Source of the DNA: Terriglobus albidus
GTDB taxonomy: Bacteria > Acidobacteriota > Terriglobia > Terriglobales > Acidobacteriaceae
Direction of reading: 5' to 3'
Assembly: GCF_025685425.1 (NCBI RefSeq)
Contig: NZ_JAGTAS010000037.1
Coordinates: 1 to 32,742 of the forward strand
DNA: 32,742 bases
The notes under the pieces are model-generated. The model ran no database searches, was not told the origin of the DNA, and was given only the letters and a program-made list of their open reading frames with translations. Position 1 is the first letter of the stretch, and every line of letters starts with the position of its first letter. Positions 14,379-22,954 of the stretch are shown one piece after another. A program made the position numbers and the translations under genes.

Positions 14379-15483
14379 TTTCTTGCGCTGCATCTTTGAA
14401 CCTCGCTCCGAAGCTGCGTAAGACCACCGCCGCTGCCGCGCGTCCTGTATCCAGCAATAGCAGCAGGGGCGTGAGAAACGGCAGACAGCGTTCGAAGTGA
14501 TCGTCGATACGGCGTACGCCTGCATCGGTCCATAGAGAGAGCTGCCGGAGCCAGGCCCAGGTGCGCACGCACCGTCTACGCCACATCGGTGGAACCGGCC
14601 GTCCCCGGAGTGTCTCAGGGCAGGCTGTTGCAAGCGCGGCGAGATCCGATGGAAGATCTCCGCCCGGAGGTTCTGCGTACCACCAGCCGCGATGATGGAC
14701 GGCATGTTCCTCGCAGCGTGCCAGATGTGGCGGGTATACGCCGCGCTCGCCTGACCACTCAACATGGAAGACGCGTTTGAGCTTCTGCGAAAGCTGGGCG
14801 GAGGGATCAACGGCTGTCAGGTGCCGCCCACATGCGGGAAGAGTCAGTTCGATGTCGGTTTGAAAACGCCATTGGTAGGGTGTTCTTCCGTTCGTTCCGC
14901 GCAGGCATCCCACAGGAACAGCGACCCCTGACCGGCCATGCCACCGTGATCCCGGCTCCCAGCACTCGCCGGCGATGTGGCCCGAGGCAAAGGCAAATGG
15001 CTGTAAGCGGTCAATGCAGCAGGTCGAAGCCGGCGCCAGCAGGTCCAGCCGCTGGTAATGACGCGTCATCTCCAGGCGATGCGGTGCATGTAGTCCCTTG
15101 CTCCGGAGGCGTTCAAGCAGCGACTTGCTCGGAATCTCATCTGCATCCAGAAGTAATACGATTTCATTCTCTGTCGCATCCATCAGAGCGAGTAAGAGGG
15201 CATTGCGTTGGACTGCTGCACGTGTCCGGGGGACGGCATCCGGCGGTCCGAGCGAGTGCAATGTCACCGGTCGGATCTTCTCTGCCGCCCAGGCAAAGCG
15301 TGCACGATTTTCGGCGAAGATGAGTGGTTTGGGGGTGCCGCGATAGGTTTCGGCGGCTTCAATCAGGATAAAAAAATCCGTGGCGTCGAAGTTTTGACGC
15401 AGACGGTGCTCCAGCAAGTCGAGCTCTCCGTCGAAGAGAAAAGTGTCATAGATGCGCCGTGACCTGGATGTGTTCGCGTCCAT
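14362..15483 (-). CDS. GT17-like glycosyltransferase beside the lasso cluster
   Basis: A 373-residue protein resembling glycosyltransferase family 17 (beta-1,4-N-acetylglucosaminyltransferase type). It begins with RIYDTFLFDGELDLLEHRL and FFILIEAAETYRGTPKPL. The metal-binding motif is VLLLDADEIPS. The downstream region contains HVEWSGERGVYPPHLARCEE and HHRGWWYAEPPGGD. GGGGAG precedes the ATG. It is on the same strand as the lasso operon but separated from it by the oppositely oriented PqqD gene, which it overlaps by 17 nt at the 3' ends. It could decorate the lasso peptide or simply be an envelope glycan enzyme; the sequence cannot decide. Confidence 0.8.
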   Translation of the reverse strand: MDANTSRSRRIYDTFLFDGELDLLEHRLRQNFDATDFFILIEAAETYRGTPKPLIFAENRARFAWAAEKIRPVTLHSLGPPDAVPRTRAAVQRNALLLALMDATENEIVLLLDADEIPSKSLLERLRSKGLHAPHRLEMTRHYQRLDLLAPASTCCIDRLQPFAFASGHIAGECWEPGSRWHGRSGVAVPVGCLRGTNGRTPYQWRFQTDIELTLPACGRHLTAVDPSAQLSQKLKRVFHVEWSGERGVYPPHLARCEEHAVHHRGWWYAEPPGGDLPSDLAALATACPETLRGRPVPPMWRRRCVRTWAWLRQLSLWTDAGVRRIDDHFERCLPFLTPLLLLLDTGRAAAAVVLRSFGARFKDAAQETNHAG

Positions 15484-15621
15484 CTTCTCCCCTTCGCATG
15501 GTACCCGGGCACAACGTTACTTCGGGAAAGTGTCTCTCTTTTTCCACCTGAGATTTTGTTCGTATTTCGCGGCGCTGAGCATACACTAGGGGTCGCCCTA
15601 AACATCCTGTGGAGTTCTTCT

Positions 15622-16539
15622 GTGAAAAAACCAGCGCTTCTGGCAGTTGTTACTGCCATGTCTATCTTGTCCTCTGCCTCTGCCATCGCGCAGGCCAGCC
15701 GCACCTGGGTCTCCGGTGTCGGTGACGATGCTAACCCCTGCAGCCGCACTGCACCTTGCAAGACTTTTGCAGGCGCCATCTCGAAGACCGCGCCGAACGG
15801 AGAAATTGACGCACTCGATCCCGGCGGTTTTGGCCCAGTGACTATCACTAAGTCCATTACGATCGACGGTGGACCCAATGCTGGCGGTATTGCGGGAGCC
15901 GGCACGAACGGCATCGTCATTTCGGCCGCATCCACCGATGTCGTTACTATTCGCAACCTCTACATTGAGTGCCAGGGGACCACGCCTTGTAACCAGGGCG
16001 TCCAAATTTATAGCGGGAAGGTTGTTCATCTTAATCACGTTGATATCGGCGGATTTACGAATGGCGTGAACCAGGCCTCCGCCTCGACGACAAATCCGAC
16101 CACTCTCTTCGTGGATTACTCCATGATCCATGACTGCACCGCCGCAGGGATTAACGTCAGCCCCGCTGTTGTGAGTAATGCTTCTATCGCACATACTATG
16201 CTGCAAAACAATCAGAACGGCATCAATGTGAGTGACTATGCCAAGGTCGCCGCGAATGATGTGATTGCCGATGGCAACAGCAATGCCGGTTTCAAGGTGA
16301 CGGCCAACACGGCTTCCGCTTCGCTGAATCTGTTCAACAGCAGTGCTGTCAGCAATACCGTAGCCGGAATACAGGTAACGGGTACCGGTTCGGTAACCGC
16401 CACTGCGCGGATTAGCGGCGTTTCTACAGCGTCGAATGGCGTAGCGATCTCTACGTCAGGACCGTCGGCTGTTTTGAGCTTCCAGAACAATCCCATTATC
16501 GGGGCTGGTTTGCCGACGGGAAACATCGCACTGCAGTAA
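15622..16539 (+). CDS. Secreted right-handed parallel beta-helix protein
   Basis: A 305-residue exported protein. The start is GTG at 15622, seven bases after GGAG. It gives a signal peptide (MKKPALLAVVTAMSILSSAS) with likely cleavage after AIA or AQA. The mature part begins with a cysteine-containing segment (DDANPCSRTAPCKTFAGA). A run of beta-helix coils follows, with repeats of the N-x-G-I-x-V type (DCTAAGINV, NNQNGINV, GNSNAGFKV, SNTVAGIQV). The family is common in acidobacteria and its substrate is unknown. No catalytic residues could be assigned. A strong terminator follows the stop. It is divergent from the GT17-like gene with a 138-bp gap. Confidence 0.85.
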   Translation: MKKPALLAVVTAMSILSSASAIAQASRTWVSGVGDDANPCSRTAPCKTFAGAISKTAPNGEIDALDPGGFGPVTITKSITIDGGPNAGGIAGAGTNGIVISAASTDVVTIRNLYIECQGTTPCNQGVQIYSGKVVHLNHVDIGGFTNGVNQASASTTNPTTLFVDYSMIHDCTAAGINVSPAVVSNASIAHTMLQNNQNGINVSDYAKVAANDVIADGNSNAGFKVTANTASASLNLFNSSAVSNTVAGIQVTGTGSVTATARISGVSTASNGVAISTSGPSAVLSFQNNPIIGAGLPTGNIALQ

Positions 16540-16552
16540 GCTGCCTCTCAAG

Positions 16553-16607
16553 GCCGTGCGCCCTTTGCTGTTCTCACAGGTGAGAGCAGTAAAGCGCACG
16601 GCTTTTT
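16553..16607 (+). terminator. Long-stem intrinsic terminator
   Basis: The outer stem GCCGTGCGC (16553-16561) pairs with GCGCACGGC (16594-16602), and TTTTT follows. The interior also pairs well (TTTGCTG with CAGTAAA, CTCAC with GTGAG), giving one extended hairpin 13 bp after the beta-helix stop codon. Confidence 0.88.
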
Positions 16608-16635
16608 GCGTGAATCAAGGAAGAGTGTGTACGGC

Positions 16636-16667
16636 GCGCAATATCCGTATTAATACGGATATTGCGC
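16636..16667. promoter_or_regulatory. Perfect 32-bp palindrome upstream of the DUF305-LVIVD operon
   Basis: The half-site GCGCAATATCCGTATT (16636-16651) is followed with no spacer by its exact reverse complement (16652-16667). No T-tract follows on plus, so a terminator is unlikely. It lies about 190 bp before the DUF305 start and could be an operator for a dimeric regulator. The target and regulator are unknown. Confidence 0.6.
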
Positions 16668-16859
16668 CTTGGCATGGGTGCATTTATAGTTGGCCACACA
16701 CTGTCCATAAGGGCTGCAACGAAAGTCTTTTGTCCGCTTTGCTGTTGTAGGTCCCATGTTACTGACTGGCTCTATGTATCCTCGCCTGCTCAGGTTTGCA
16801 GCATTTTCCAGGTAGTTTTCAGGTCATGGTTGTCGTGGTCTTTCCACGGTATTGGAGGA

Positions 16860-17588
16860 ATGTTGTCTTCTCTGGTGTATCCATCGCTTCGGTCCGGTAT
16901 CGCAATGGCGCTTGCAGCGTGTGCGACGGCGGCCTTCTCGCAGCAACCGGTTCCCTCACCTGCTTCAGCCCCGGCGATCGTGCAACCCGGAGCTCCCGGC
17001 TCTGCGAACAAAACCTTGTCTACGGCGGCTGCCACGGCAAGTGAGGCGCCGAAGCCGCCCTCCAAGCCGGATGTGGAGTTCATGCAGGGCATGATCATGC
17101 ACCACAATCAGGCAGTCGAGATGACTGAGCTGCTTAAGACTCGCACTAAGGATCCGGCGATTCAGGAGCTGGGGAATAAGATCGATGTCTCGCAGACCGA
17201 TGAGATGCGCTGGATGAAGCAGTGGCTTACGGAGCGTGGCCTGCCTACCTCCATGGACTCGATGGCCGGCATGGATATGTCCGGTATGGATGCCAAAGAG
17301 AAGGAAGAGCACATGAAGATGATGGCCATGAGCATGCCGATGATGCCCGGCATGCTGACGCCGGCGCAGATGGAAGAGCTGCGCAAGGCCAGTGGGCCGA
17401 AGTTCGACCATCTGTTTTTGAAGGGCATGATCCAGCACCATACGGGCGCTCTGCAGATGGTGAAAGAGTTGTTTGCAAATCCAGGAGCCGGCCAGGATCC
17501 GCAGTTGTTCGATTTCGCCAATGATGTCGACAACACCCAACAGGCCGAGATAGACATCATGCGTCACATGCTGAAGGAGAGAGAATGA
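16860..17588 (+). CDS. Secreted DUF305 protein
   Basis: A 242-residue exported protein with two DUF305 units. The first is FMQGMIMHHNQAVEMTEL (His81, His82) and the second is FLKGMIQHHTGALQMVKEL. A methionine-rich linker (GMDMSGMD, then MKMMAMSMPMMPGM) separates them. The fold is ferritin-like and helical. The paired histidines and many methionines suggest soft-metal (copper or silver) binding, which is inference. The N-terminus reads as a signal peptide (SGIAMALAACATAAFSQ) followed by a Pro/Ala-rich spacer. GGAGGA directly abuts the ATG at 16860, so TTG at 16863 is a possible alternative. The 3' end overlaps the LVIVD gene by 4 nt. Confidence 0.88.
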   Translation: MLSSLVYPSLRSGIAMALAACATAAFSQQPVPSPASAPAIVQPGAPGSANKTLSTAAATASEAPKPPSKPDVEFMQGMIMHHNQAVEMTELLKTRTKDPAIQELGNKIDVSQTDEMRWMKQWLTERGLPTSMDSMAGMDMSGMDAKEKEEHMKMMAMSMPMMPGMLTPAQMEELRKASGPKFDHLFLKGMIQHHTGALQMVKELFANPGAGQDPQLFDFANDVDNTQQAEIDIMRHMLKERE

Positions 17589-19603
17589 GCTGGAAGAATT
17601 CCCTGTGCGCTCTGCGCAAGACCCTGGTACTGACGGTTGCATTGTCCGCCGCCGGCCTGGCTGTTGCCCAAACCACCACTGCGTCATCAGCGACTCCCAC
17701 CAAAACGCCACCGAAGCCGCCGAGTGTTTTTGTCAATCCGCGGGTTACTGACGATCCACGAATCGGTCTCAAGGGTGGACTTTATGATGCGGGTCAGGCC
17801 GCCAGCGGTCTGCAACTGCTGATCTCAACGCCCAAGCCTGCGGGATTCGCTCCGGATCTGGACTCCATCAAGGCTGTTGATGCGACACCGCCTCCGCCTC
17901 CGGTTGATCCGGACGCGCCGCGCCAGCCCGGCGCCGCTCGTCCTACCGGCCCGCGGGCGAACTACGGTGGAACGAACTCCGACCTTGCCTTCAACTCGAA
18001 GTATCTCTTCAACGGCAACTACAACGGCATCAACATCTATGACATTACTGATCCGGCACATCTGAAGCTGGTGACGTCGATCGTCTGTCCCGGCGGCCAG
18101 GGTGACGTTTCGGTCTACGGACACCTGATGTTCATGTCGGTGGAAGCAGCGAACGGCCGCATGGATTGCGGTACACAGGGCTTCCCGACCGCAGGGCCTG
18201 AGCCCACGCCGCCAACTCCGACCGGCGATACGGAAAAGGATGCCGCCGCCATGCGCGCCTTCCGCATGCGCCAGCCGCCCCCGAGTGCTGATCGCGTGAA
18301 GGGCGTTCGCATCTTCGACATCTCGGATATCCGCAGTCCGAAGCAAATCGTCGACGTACAGACCTGCCGCGGATCGCACACGCATACGCTGGTGGTCGAT
18401 CCGAAGGATAAGGACAATGTCTACGTCTATGTCTCCGGTTCCGCGGGCGTTCGTCCCGCGGAAGAGCTCTCAGGCTGCTCCGGCGGCGATCCCGATAAAG
18501 ACCCGACTACGGCGGTCTTCACCATCGTGGTCATCAAGGTTCCGCTGGCGCATCCCGAACTGGCGAAGGTGATCAACAGCCCCCGCATCTTCTCTGACCC
18601 GCAGAGCGGTAAGTTCGATGCCCTGTGGCATGGCGGCAACCATGGCGATGGCACGCAGACTACCTCGGCGACGCGTGGCTGCCATGACATCACTGTTTAT
18701 TCGTGGCTTGGTCTTGCGGGTGGCGCCTGCTCGGGCAATGGCATCCTGCTCGATATCAAGGATCCAGCCAATCCTAAGCGGATCGATGCCGTCACTGACC
18801 CGAACTACGCCTTCTGGCACTCGGCCAACTTCTCGAATGATGGCAAGACCGTGCTCTTTACCGATGAGTGGGGCGGCGGCGGGCAGCCGCGCTGTCGTGC
18901 TACTGACCCAATGGCATGGGGCGCCGACGCGATCTTCACCATCACTCCGGATAAGAAGCTGAAGCTTGCTTCGTACTACAAGATGCCCGCTCCGCAGACG
19001 GATAAGGAGAACTGCGTTGCGCACAACGGCTCCATGATTCCGGTGCCGGGACGCAATATCGAGGTCCAGTCCTGGTACCAGGGAGGTATCTCGATTGTGG
19101 ACTACACCGATCCCACGCATCCCTTCGAGATCGGTTATTTCGATCGGGGTCCGGTCGACGACAGCCGTCCGGCGATGGGTGGCCAGTGGTCGACTTACTA
19201 CTACAACGGCTATATCTACGGATCTGAGATTGCTCGCGGTACCGATGTTCTGAAGCTGCTTCCAACCAAATACCTGACTCAGAACGAAATCGACGCGGCG
19301 GCGCAGATCAACCTGCCCGAATTGAATGTGCAGGATCAGCCCCACATCGATTACCCGATGACGTTCGTTACGGCGAAGGCTTATCTCGATCAGCTTGCAC
19401 GCGGAACCAGCCTGCCCGCTGACAAGATCAAGGCGATCGCCGCCGACATCGACGCGAAGAATGCGAAGAAGTTGGCAGCCGATGCGAAGGCAGCGGAGAA
19501 AGCAGCGGCGACTGCCAAGACGCCGGCCGATGTTGAGCGTCTGCATGAATTGGCAAAGATTCTTGCGGGTGGTGGAACTGCCACAACCAAAGCGGGAATG
19601 TAG
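17585..19603 (+). CDS. Secreted LVIVD-repeat beta-propeller-like protein
   Basis: A 672-residue exported protein. The signal peptide is near residues 12-29 (TLVLTVALSAAGLAVAQ) and a Pro-rich linker follows. The body carries LVIVD-type repeats, seen as INIYDITDPAHLKLVTS, VRIFDISDIRSPKQIVD, GNGILLDIKDPANPKRI and GISIVDYTDPTHPFEIG, the signature of a surface-exposed propeller. The C-terminal 100 residues are Ala/Lys-rich and probably helical or coiled (KNAKKLAADAKAAEKAAA). The ATG overlaps the DUF305 stop (ATGA). DUF305-LVIVD pairs occur in several phyla, which suggests a joint function, perhaps in metal or surface processes. The biochemical role is unknown. A clear terminator follows. Confidence 0.88.
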   Translation: MSWKNSLCALRKTLVLTVALSAAGLAVAQTTTASSATPTKTPPKPPSVFVNPRVTDDPRIGLKGGLYDAGQAASGLQLLISTPKPAGFAPDLDSIKAVDATPPPPPVDPDAPRQPGAARPTGPRANYGGTNSDLAFNSKYLFNGNYNGINIYDITDPAHLKLVTSIVCPGGQGDVSVYGHLMFMSVEAANGRMDCGTQGFPTAGPEPTPPTPTGDTEKDAAAMRAFRMRQPPPSADRVKGVRIFDISDIRSPKQIVDVQTCRGSHTHTLVVDPKDKDNVYVYVSGSAGVRPAEELSGCSGGDPDKDPTTAVFTIVVIKVPLAHPELAKVINSPRIFSDPQSGKFDALWHGGNHGDGTQTTSATRGCHDITVYSWLGLAGGACSGNGILLDIKDPANPKRIDAVTDPNYAFWHSANFSNDGKTVLFTDEWGGGGQPRCRATDPMAWGADAIFTITPDKKLKLASYYKMPAPQTDKENCVAHNGSMIPVPGRNIEVQSWYQGGISIVDYTDPTHPFEIGYFDRGPVDDSRPAMGGQWSTYYYNGYIYGSEIARGTDVLKLLPTKYLTQNEIDAAAQINLPELNVQDQPHIDYPMTFVTAKAYLDQLARGTSLPADKIKAIAADIDAKNAKKLAADAKAAEKAAATAKTPADVERLHELAKILAGGGTATTKAGM

Positions 19604-19626
19604 TTGATTTGGAGAAGCAAGCGGAA

Positions 19627-19656
19627 GGGCGAGCCGAGAGGCTCGCCCTTTCGCTT
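19627..19656 (+). terminator. Intrinsic terminator after the LVIVD gene
   Basis: GGGCGAGCC (19627-19635), loop GAGA and GGCTCGCCC (19640-19648) form a perfect 9-bp stem with a tetraloop, followed by TTTCGCTT. It lies between convergent genes and may work in both directions. Confidence 0.85.
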
Positions 19657-19712
19657 AGATGGGTCGAAATATTCGAAACTCCCATGCGCTGGGTGTCCCT
19701 CGAAATGTTCAT

Positions 19713-21308
19713 CTAATAATCAATGTTCCGCAATGCCTGCACTCCCAAACGTTGTTTCAACTGTTCAAGGTAGAGGCTTGCGGGTGCGACCGGTGTTCCT
19801 TCGGAGTCGATGATGCCCTGCGGCAGCATGGGGAGTTCAGGGCCTGGATCGAAGGTGGGCAGCTTGCCGAGGAGTTGTTCGCCACGGTTGCCGATGGCCC
19901 AGTTCGCGGCTCCCGGAGGCATCTGGACAATGTAGGATTTGGCGACGTTGTTCCACAGCACACCCCAGCCCATTGTCCAGCCATGTCCCGATCCCATTGA
20001 GCCACGGTTCATCAGGTCGATGCCGCCTTCAGGAACCTGGCAACTATCGATCAATAATCCGGTCGACCAGCGCTGGTGTGGCTGGACGTGACCGTTTCCA
20101 TGAAAGATGCAGTGCAAGACAACATTCGGACCCTGCATACCAGGACCGACGGCGATGTAGAAGACACTATCGCCGGTGGCGCTGCATCGATCGAAGAGAA
20201 TCTGCGTACCATTGGCGGAGAAGTCCGCGGGTTTGGCGTTGCCGACGATTGATTTGCTCTGTGTCACGTCTACCTGCTGCACTGTGATCCGTCGCGCGTC
20301 CTTACCGATGCCGATTGCTTCGGTCGTGTCGAAGATACGGAGATTACGAAGCCAGCCGTCGACCACGTTATTCATCTGCAGCCCGTTGAAGTGCTTGTCA
20401 TTGAGCGTCACGCTGCGTGCCGGAGCAACTAGTCGCAGGTTCTCCACGCCGACCTGCGAGATTTGCCCGGTGTGTTCCACCCTGGTGATGCTTGCTCCAT
20501 TGGGGCCAAGGTAGCGAGCGTCATACGAGTCGGCGAGAGGAACATCGAAGATGAGCTTTTTACCATTGATTGCGGCAATGGTGCGTTCTGTCTTAAGGTC
20601 GCCGGCGATCCATGTCTGCTTCTTGCCGTTGCGGACCAGCGTGTCCATGCCCATCTGGTGTAGCCACTCAGGTGTAACCGGACGGGTGATCTGCACCCTG
20701 TCGCCGACGTGAAAGAGGGCTGAATCACGAACGTTCAATGAGTTAGACCCGGATGGCACATAGGCATCGGAGATGGTGGTGGAAGGACCGTCTGCCTTGA
20801 TGTTATTTTGTCCCGCGATGGAGATGGCCAGATGCGGATCTCCGGTCATCTCAATCACCGTGCCACCTTCCTCCATTCCACTTCCGTGGAGGACAACGCC
20901 GTCTGCCTCAATCTTCAAGGTAGCCCGGCAATGGAAGCGGCCCTTGGCGAGAACCACGCTTCCCCTCACGCCATTCGCTAGCGGCAGCTTCGATACCTTG
21001 TCGATCGCCGCTTGGATTGCCGGTGTGTCATCGCCTCCGGAAGGAGCAACGGTCGCTTTCACAGGCAAAGATGGAATGGCAACGCCGCCGCCACCGTAAC
21101 CGGCATATGAGAAGTCGAGGATGCGGTCACCGGCTTCGAGTGTTTTGTAGGTCAGTTTTCCGGAGGCATCCGGATAGACCCATTGGCTGCGCGGCGCAGA
21201 GGGAGGCGCTGCATTGATTGCAGCACTCAGAGTTAGGAAGGCGATACCGAAGGATCGAGAGTATTGTGAATACCGCGCCGAGCTCAAAAGGGGTCTCCTC
21301 GTTTCCAT
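19713..21308 (-). CDS. Secreted pectate lyase-like beta-helix protein
   Basis: A 531-residue exported protein of the pectate-lyase-3-like superfamily. The N-terminus carries a signal-like stretch (SFGIAFLTLSAAINAAP). The diagnostic opening GGDDTPAIQAAIDKVSKLP leads to GSVVLAKGRFHCRATLKIE and VLHGSGMEEGGTVIEMTG. Beta-helix coils follow (NGLQMNNVVDGWLRNLRIFD). The C-terminal part contains GPGMQGPNVVLHCIFHGNG and a glycine/tryptophan-rich stretch. The fold suggests a polysaccharide lyase or hydrolase, but no catalytic set can be named. The ATG overlaps the stop of the upstream glycosidase-like gene by one base (TGATG), so both belong to one operon and probably act on the same glycan. Confidence 0.82.
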   Translation of the reverse strand: METRRPLLSSARYSQYSRSFGIAFLTLSAAINAAPPSAPRSQWVYPDASGKLTYKTLEAGDRILDFSYAGYGGGGVAIPSLPVKATVAPSGGDDTPAIQAAIDKVSKLPLANGVRGSVVLAKGRFHCRATLKIEADGVVLHGSGMEEGGTVIEMTGDPHLAISIAGQNNIKADGPSTTISDAYVPSGSNSLNVRDSALFHVGDRVQITRPVTPEWLHQMGMDTLVRNGKKQTWIAGDLKTERTIAAINGKKLIFDVPLADSYDARYLGPNGASITRVEHTGQISQVGVENLRLVAPARSVTLNDKHFNGLQMNNVVDGWLRNLRIFDTTEAIGIGKDARRITVQQVDVTQSKSIVGNAKPADFSANGTQILFDRCSATGDSVFYIAVGPGMQGPNVVLHCIFHGNGHVQPHQRWSTGLLIDSCQVPEGGIDLMNRGSMGSGHGWTMGWGVLWNNVAKSYIVQMPPGAANWAIGNRGEQLLGKLPTFDPGPELPMLPQGIIDSEGTPVAPASLYLEQLKQRLGVQALRNIDY

Positions 21309-22822
21309 CAGCCTTTGTCTGTCTCGACGCGCACAGTTCCGCCGGCGCCGACCGTAACACGAACCGAAGAAAGTGAGCGCCCGTGGTCGTCAGTCTCGAC
21401 GGCAGCCTTCACCGGCTGTCCGTTCACCAAAAGCGAGTCGTGGCGTCCATCGAAGATCGCTCGCCAGATCAGTGCCGGACCGCGTTGGTTGGTGAAGGTA
21501 GTGCGGCGGTTGCCCTCATGGCGAACGCTGACCTCGCAGGCGCGGATGGGAAGGTTGCGTACCTCGGCCCAGCCAATGGTGTTTCCCAGGCCCGAGAGTG
21601 TCTTCACCGTTACCTCAACCCAATTGCCTTCTACCGAGGAGAGCAGAGGCGACGTGAATTGCAGGTTCACTCCCATGATGTCGCTGATGATATCGCCCAC
21701 TCGAGTGAACGAGATCTCGGGATACTCCAGGCGCGCATGACTCAGATCGAGCAAACGGGAGACGACAGCATTCGGATCGTCAGCGCGTGGGAAGCCTCCT
21801 GTGCCGGAGATTCCCTCTGCATTCCAGTCCAGGGTCTGGGCTCCGCCAGCGCCGCGTCCACTGCGGCCTTCGAGTTGATAGTCCTTGTTGAGCCGCGCAT
21901 AAAAACACTGGTCTGTTTGGTTCCACCATGTCTCGCGCAGCAGCTTTTCAACGGCCGCGGCTTTTGCCAGGAATGTAGCCGCCAGTGCAGCGTTCTGACG
22001 CACCTGCTGGATATGCGCATAGGCAAGATAAGCAGCACGTTGCGAGGCAAGCACGTCGAAGCCAAGCACATAGGTGTGATCGCTCTCGTTGTAGCCGGGA
22101 ATACCGCGATTTTTTGGAAACTTCTTCTTCGTGTCGAAGATGCCGCGGACATTCAGCAGGCGCGGCCGCGTCATGATGTGGTCGATATCCAGGCCCCAGC
22201 GCTCAACATAGTCGTTGACGGTGCGGTCGTAGAGATTAAGAAGCCCCGGATCTTCGACGTAAGCCGGATCGCCGGTCCAGACATACATGCGATAGCAGCA
22301 GTCGACCAGGTCGAAGTTCGAGGGAAGGTTGTACCAGAACTCCGCGTCATCTTTGTAGTCCACTGGAGCGGGCCGGTTGAAGCGGCCAATCTCCCAGTAG
22401 CTGCACCAGTCTTTCGAGTCGGAGATGTGCTCGGCGAATCTGCGCAGCATGTTGAGATTGCATCGCGCCAGCCCGAGCATGTGTGCCCCAAGGGCCTGAT
22501 GGCAGGTATCGCGGATACAGAAAGCCTCGCGTCCGGGTTCAACGGCCTCATACCAGGGGCCTACGGGATCGTTCTGGTCAAAGGTGTAGGCCATGGCCTG
22601 TGTTCGAGCCCAATCGAAGACCTCGACGAGCTTTGCGTTGGAGGAGGCAATTTCGAGCTTTGACGGTAGCAGCGCTGGGCCTGGTTTTACCTTGCTTGCC
22701 CCCGTCACTAACTGCGCGAAAGTGGAACGCGATGCGGCGCCGAGCAGGCCTGTCGCTAGAAGGGTTCCGCATAGTTCGCGGCGAGTGAAGTGTCTGCGAT
22801 GTGAAATCCGATCGGTCGGCAT
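21308..22822 (-). CDS. Exported six-hairpin glycosidase-like protein
   Basis: A 504-residue protein with a Tat-like signal (HFTRRELCGTLLATGLLGAA) and an alpha/alpha-barrel body. Recognisable stretches are GPWYEAVEPGREAFCIRDTC, a carboxylate-rich loop seen in six-hairpin glycosidases, DFLYR-like WYNLPSNFDLVDCCYRMYVW, and DCEFY-like WWNQTDQCFYARLNKDYQLE. A C-terminal beta-rich domain ends in VTVGAGGTVRVETD. The ATG at 22822 is chosen for the signal peptide; an in-frame ATG 63 nt upstream has no Shine-Dalgarno either. It is the first gene of a two-gene operon with the pectate-lyase-like protein. The exact glycoside hydrolase family is uncertain. A candidate operator lies 48 bp upstream. Confidence 0.78.
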   Translation of the reverse strand: MPTDRISHRRHFTRRELCGTLLATGLLGAASRSTFAQLVTGASKVKPGPALLPSKLEIASSNAKLVEVFDWARTQAMAYTFDQNDPVGPWYEAVEPGREAFCIRDTCHQALGAHMLGLARCNLNMLRRFAEHISDSKDWCSYWEIGRFNRPAPVDYKDDAEFWYNLPSNFDLVDCCYRMYVWTGDPAYVEDPGLLNLYDRTVNDYVERWGLDIDHIMTRPRLLNVRGIFDTKKKFPKNRGIPGYNESDHTYVLGFDVLASQRAAYLAYAHIQQVRQNAALAATFLAKAAAVEKLLRETWWNQTDQCFYARLNKDYQLEGRSGRGAGGAQTLDWNAEGISGTGGFPRADDPNAVVSRLLDLSHARLEYPEISFTRVGDIISDIMGVNLQFTSPLLSSVEGNWVEVTVKTLSGLGNTIGWAEVRNLPIRACEVSVRHEGNRRTTFTNQRGPALIWRAIFDGRHDSLLVNGQPVKAAVETDDHGRSLSSVRVTVGAGGTVRVETDKG

Positions 22823-22869
22823 GGTTGATGGGCTGGGATCTTGAGGTTTCAGGAGTGGCACCATCATAC

Positions 22870-22885
22870 ATGTATTCGTATACAT
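22870..22885. promoter_or_regulatory. Candidate operator upstream of the glycosidase-lyase operon
   Basis: ATGTATTCGTATACAT has perfect 6-bp inverted arms ATGTAT/ATACAT around four bases. It lies 48 bp before the glycosidase-like start. The overlapping GTATAC core resembles sites of GntR/FCD regulators that control sugar-acid use, but no regulator gene is nearby. Confidence 0.35.
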
Positions 22886-22954
22886 TCCGGCATAGAGCCC
22901 TGGGCTCTTTTTCGGATGGACAGAGAAGACCGAGGGCTAAAAGCCCATTTACTG

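Noticed and set aside
18470-19546. Minus-strand frame of 358 residues opposite the LVIVD gene
   Set aside because: Composition is Arg/Asp-rich without domain pattern; it is a shadow of the coding strand.
21383-22663. Plus-strand frame of 426 residues opposite the glycosidase-like gene
   Set aside because: No ribosome binding site or recognisable motifs; the minus strand has a signal peptide and a family pattern.
22894-22912. AGAGCC-CTG-GGCTCT hairpin followed by TTTTT on the plus strand
   Set aside because: It looks like an intrinsic terminator, but no plus-strand gene ends upstream. It more likely belongs to the GGGCT-type repeat family or is chance.
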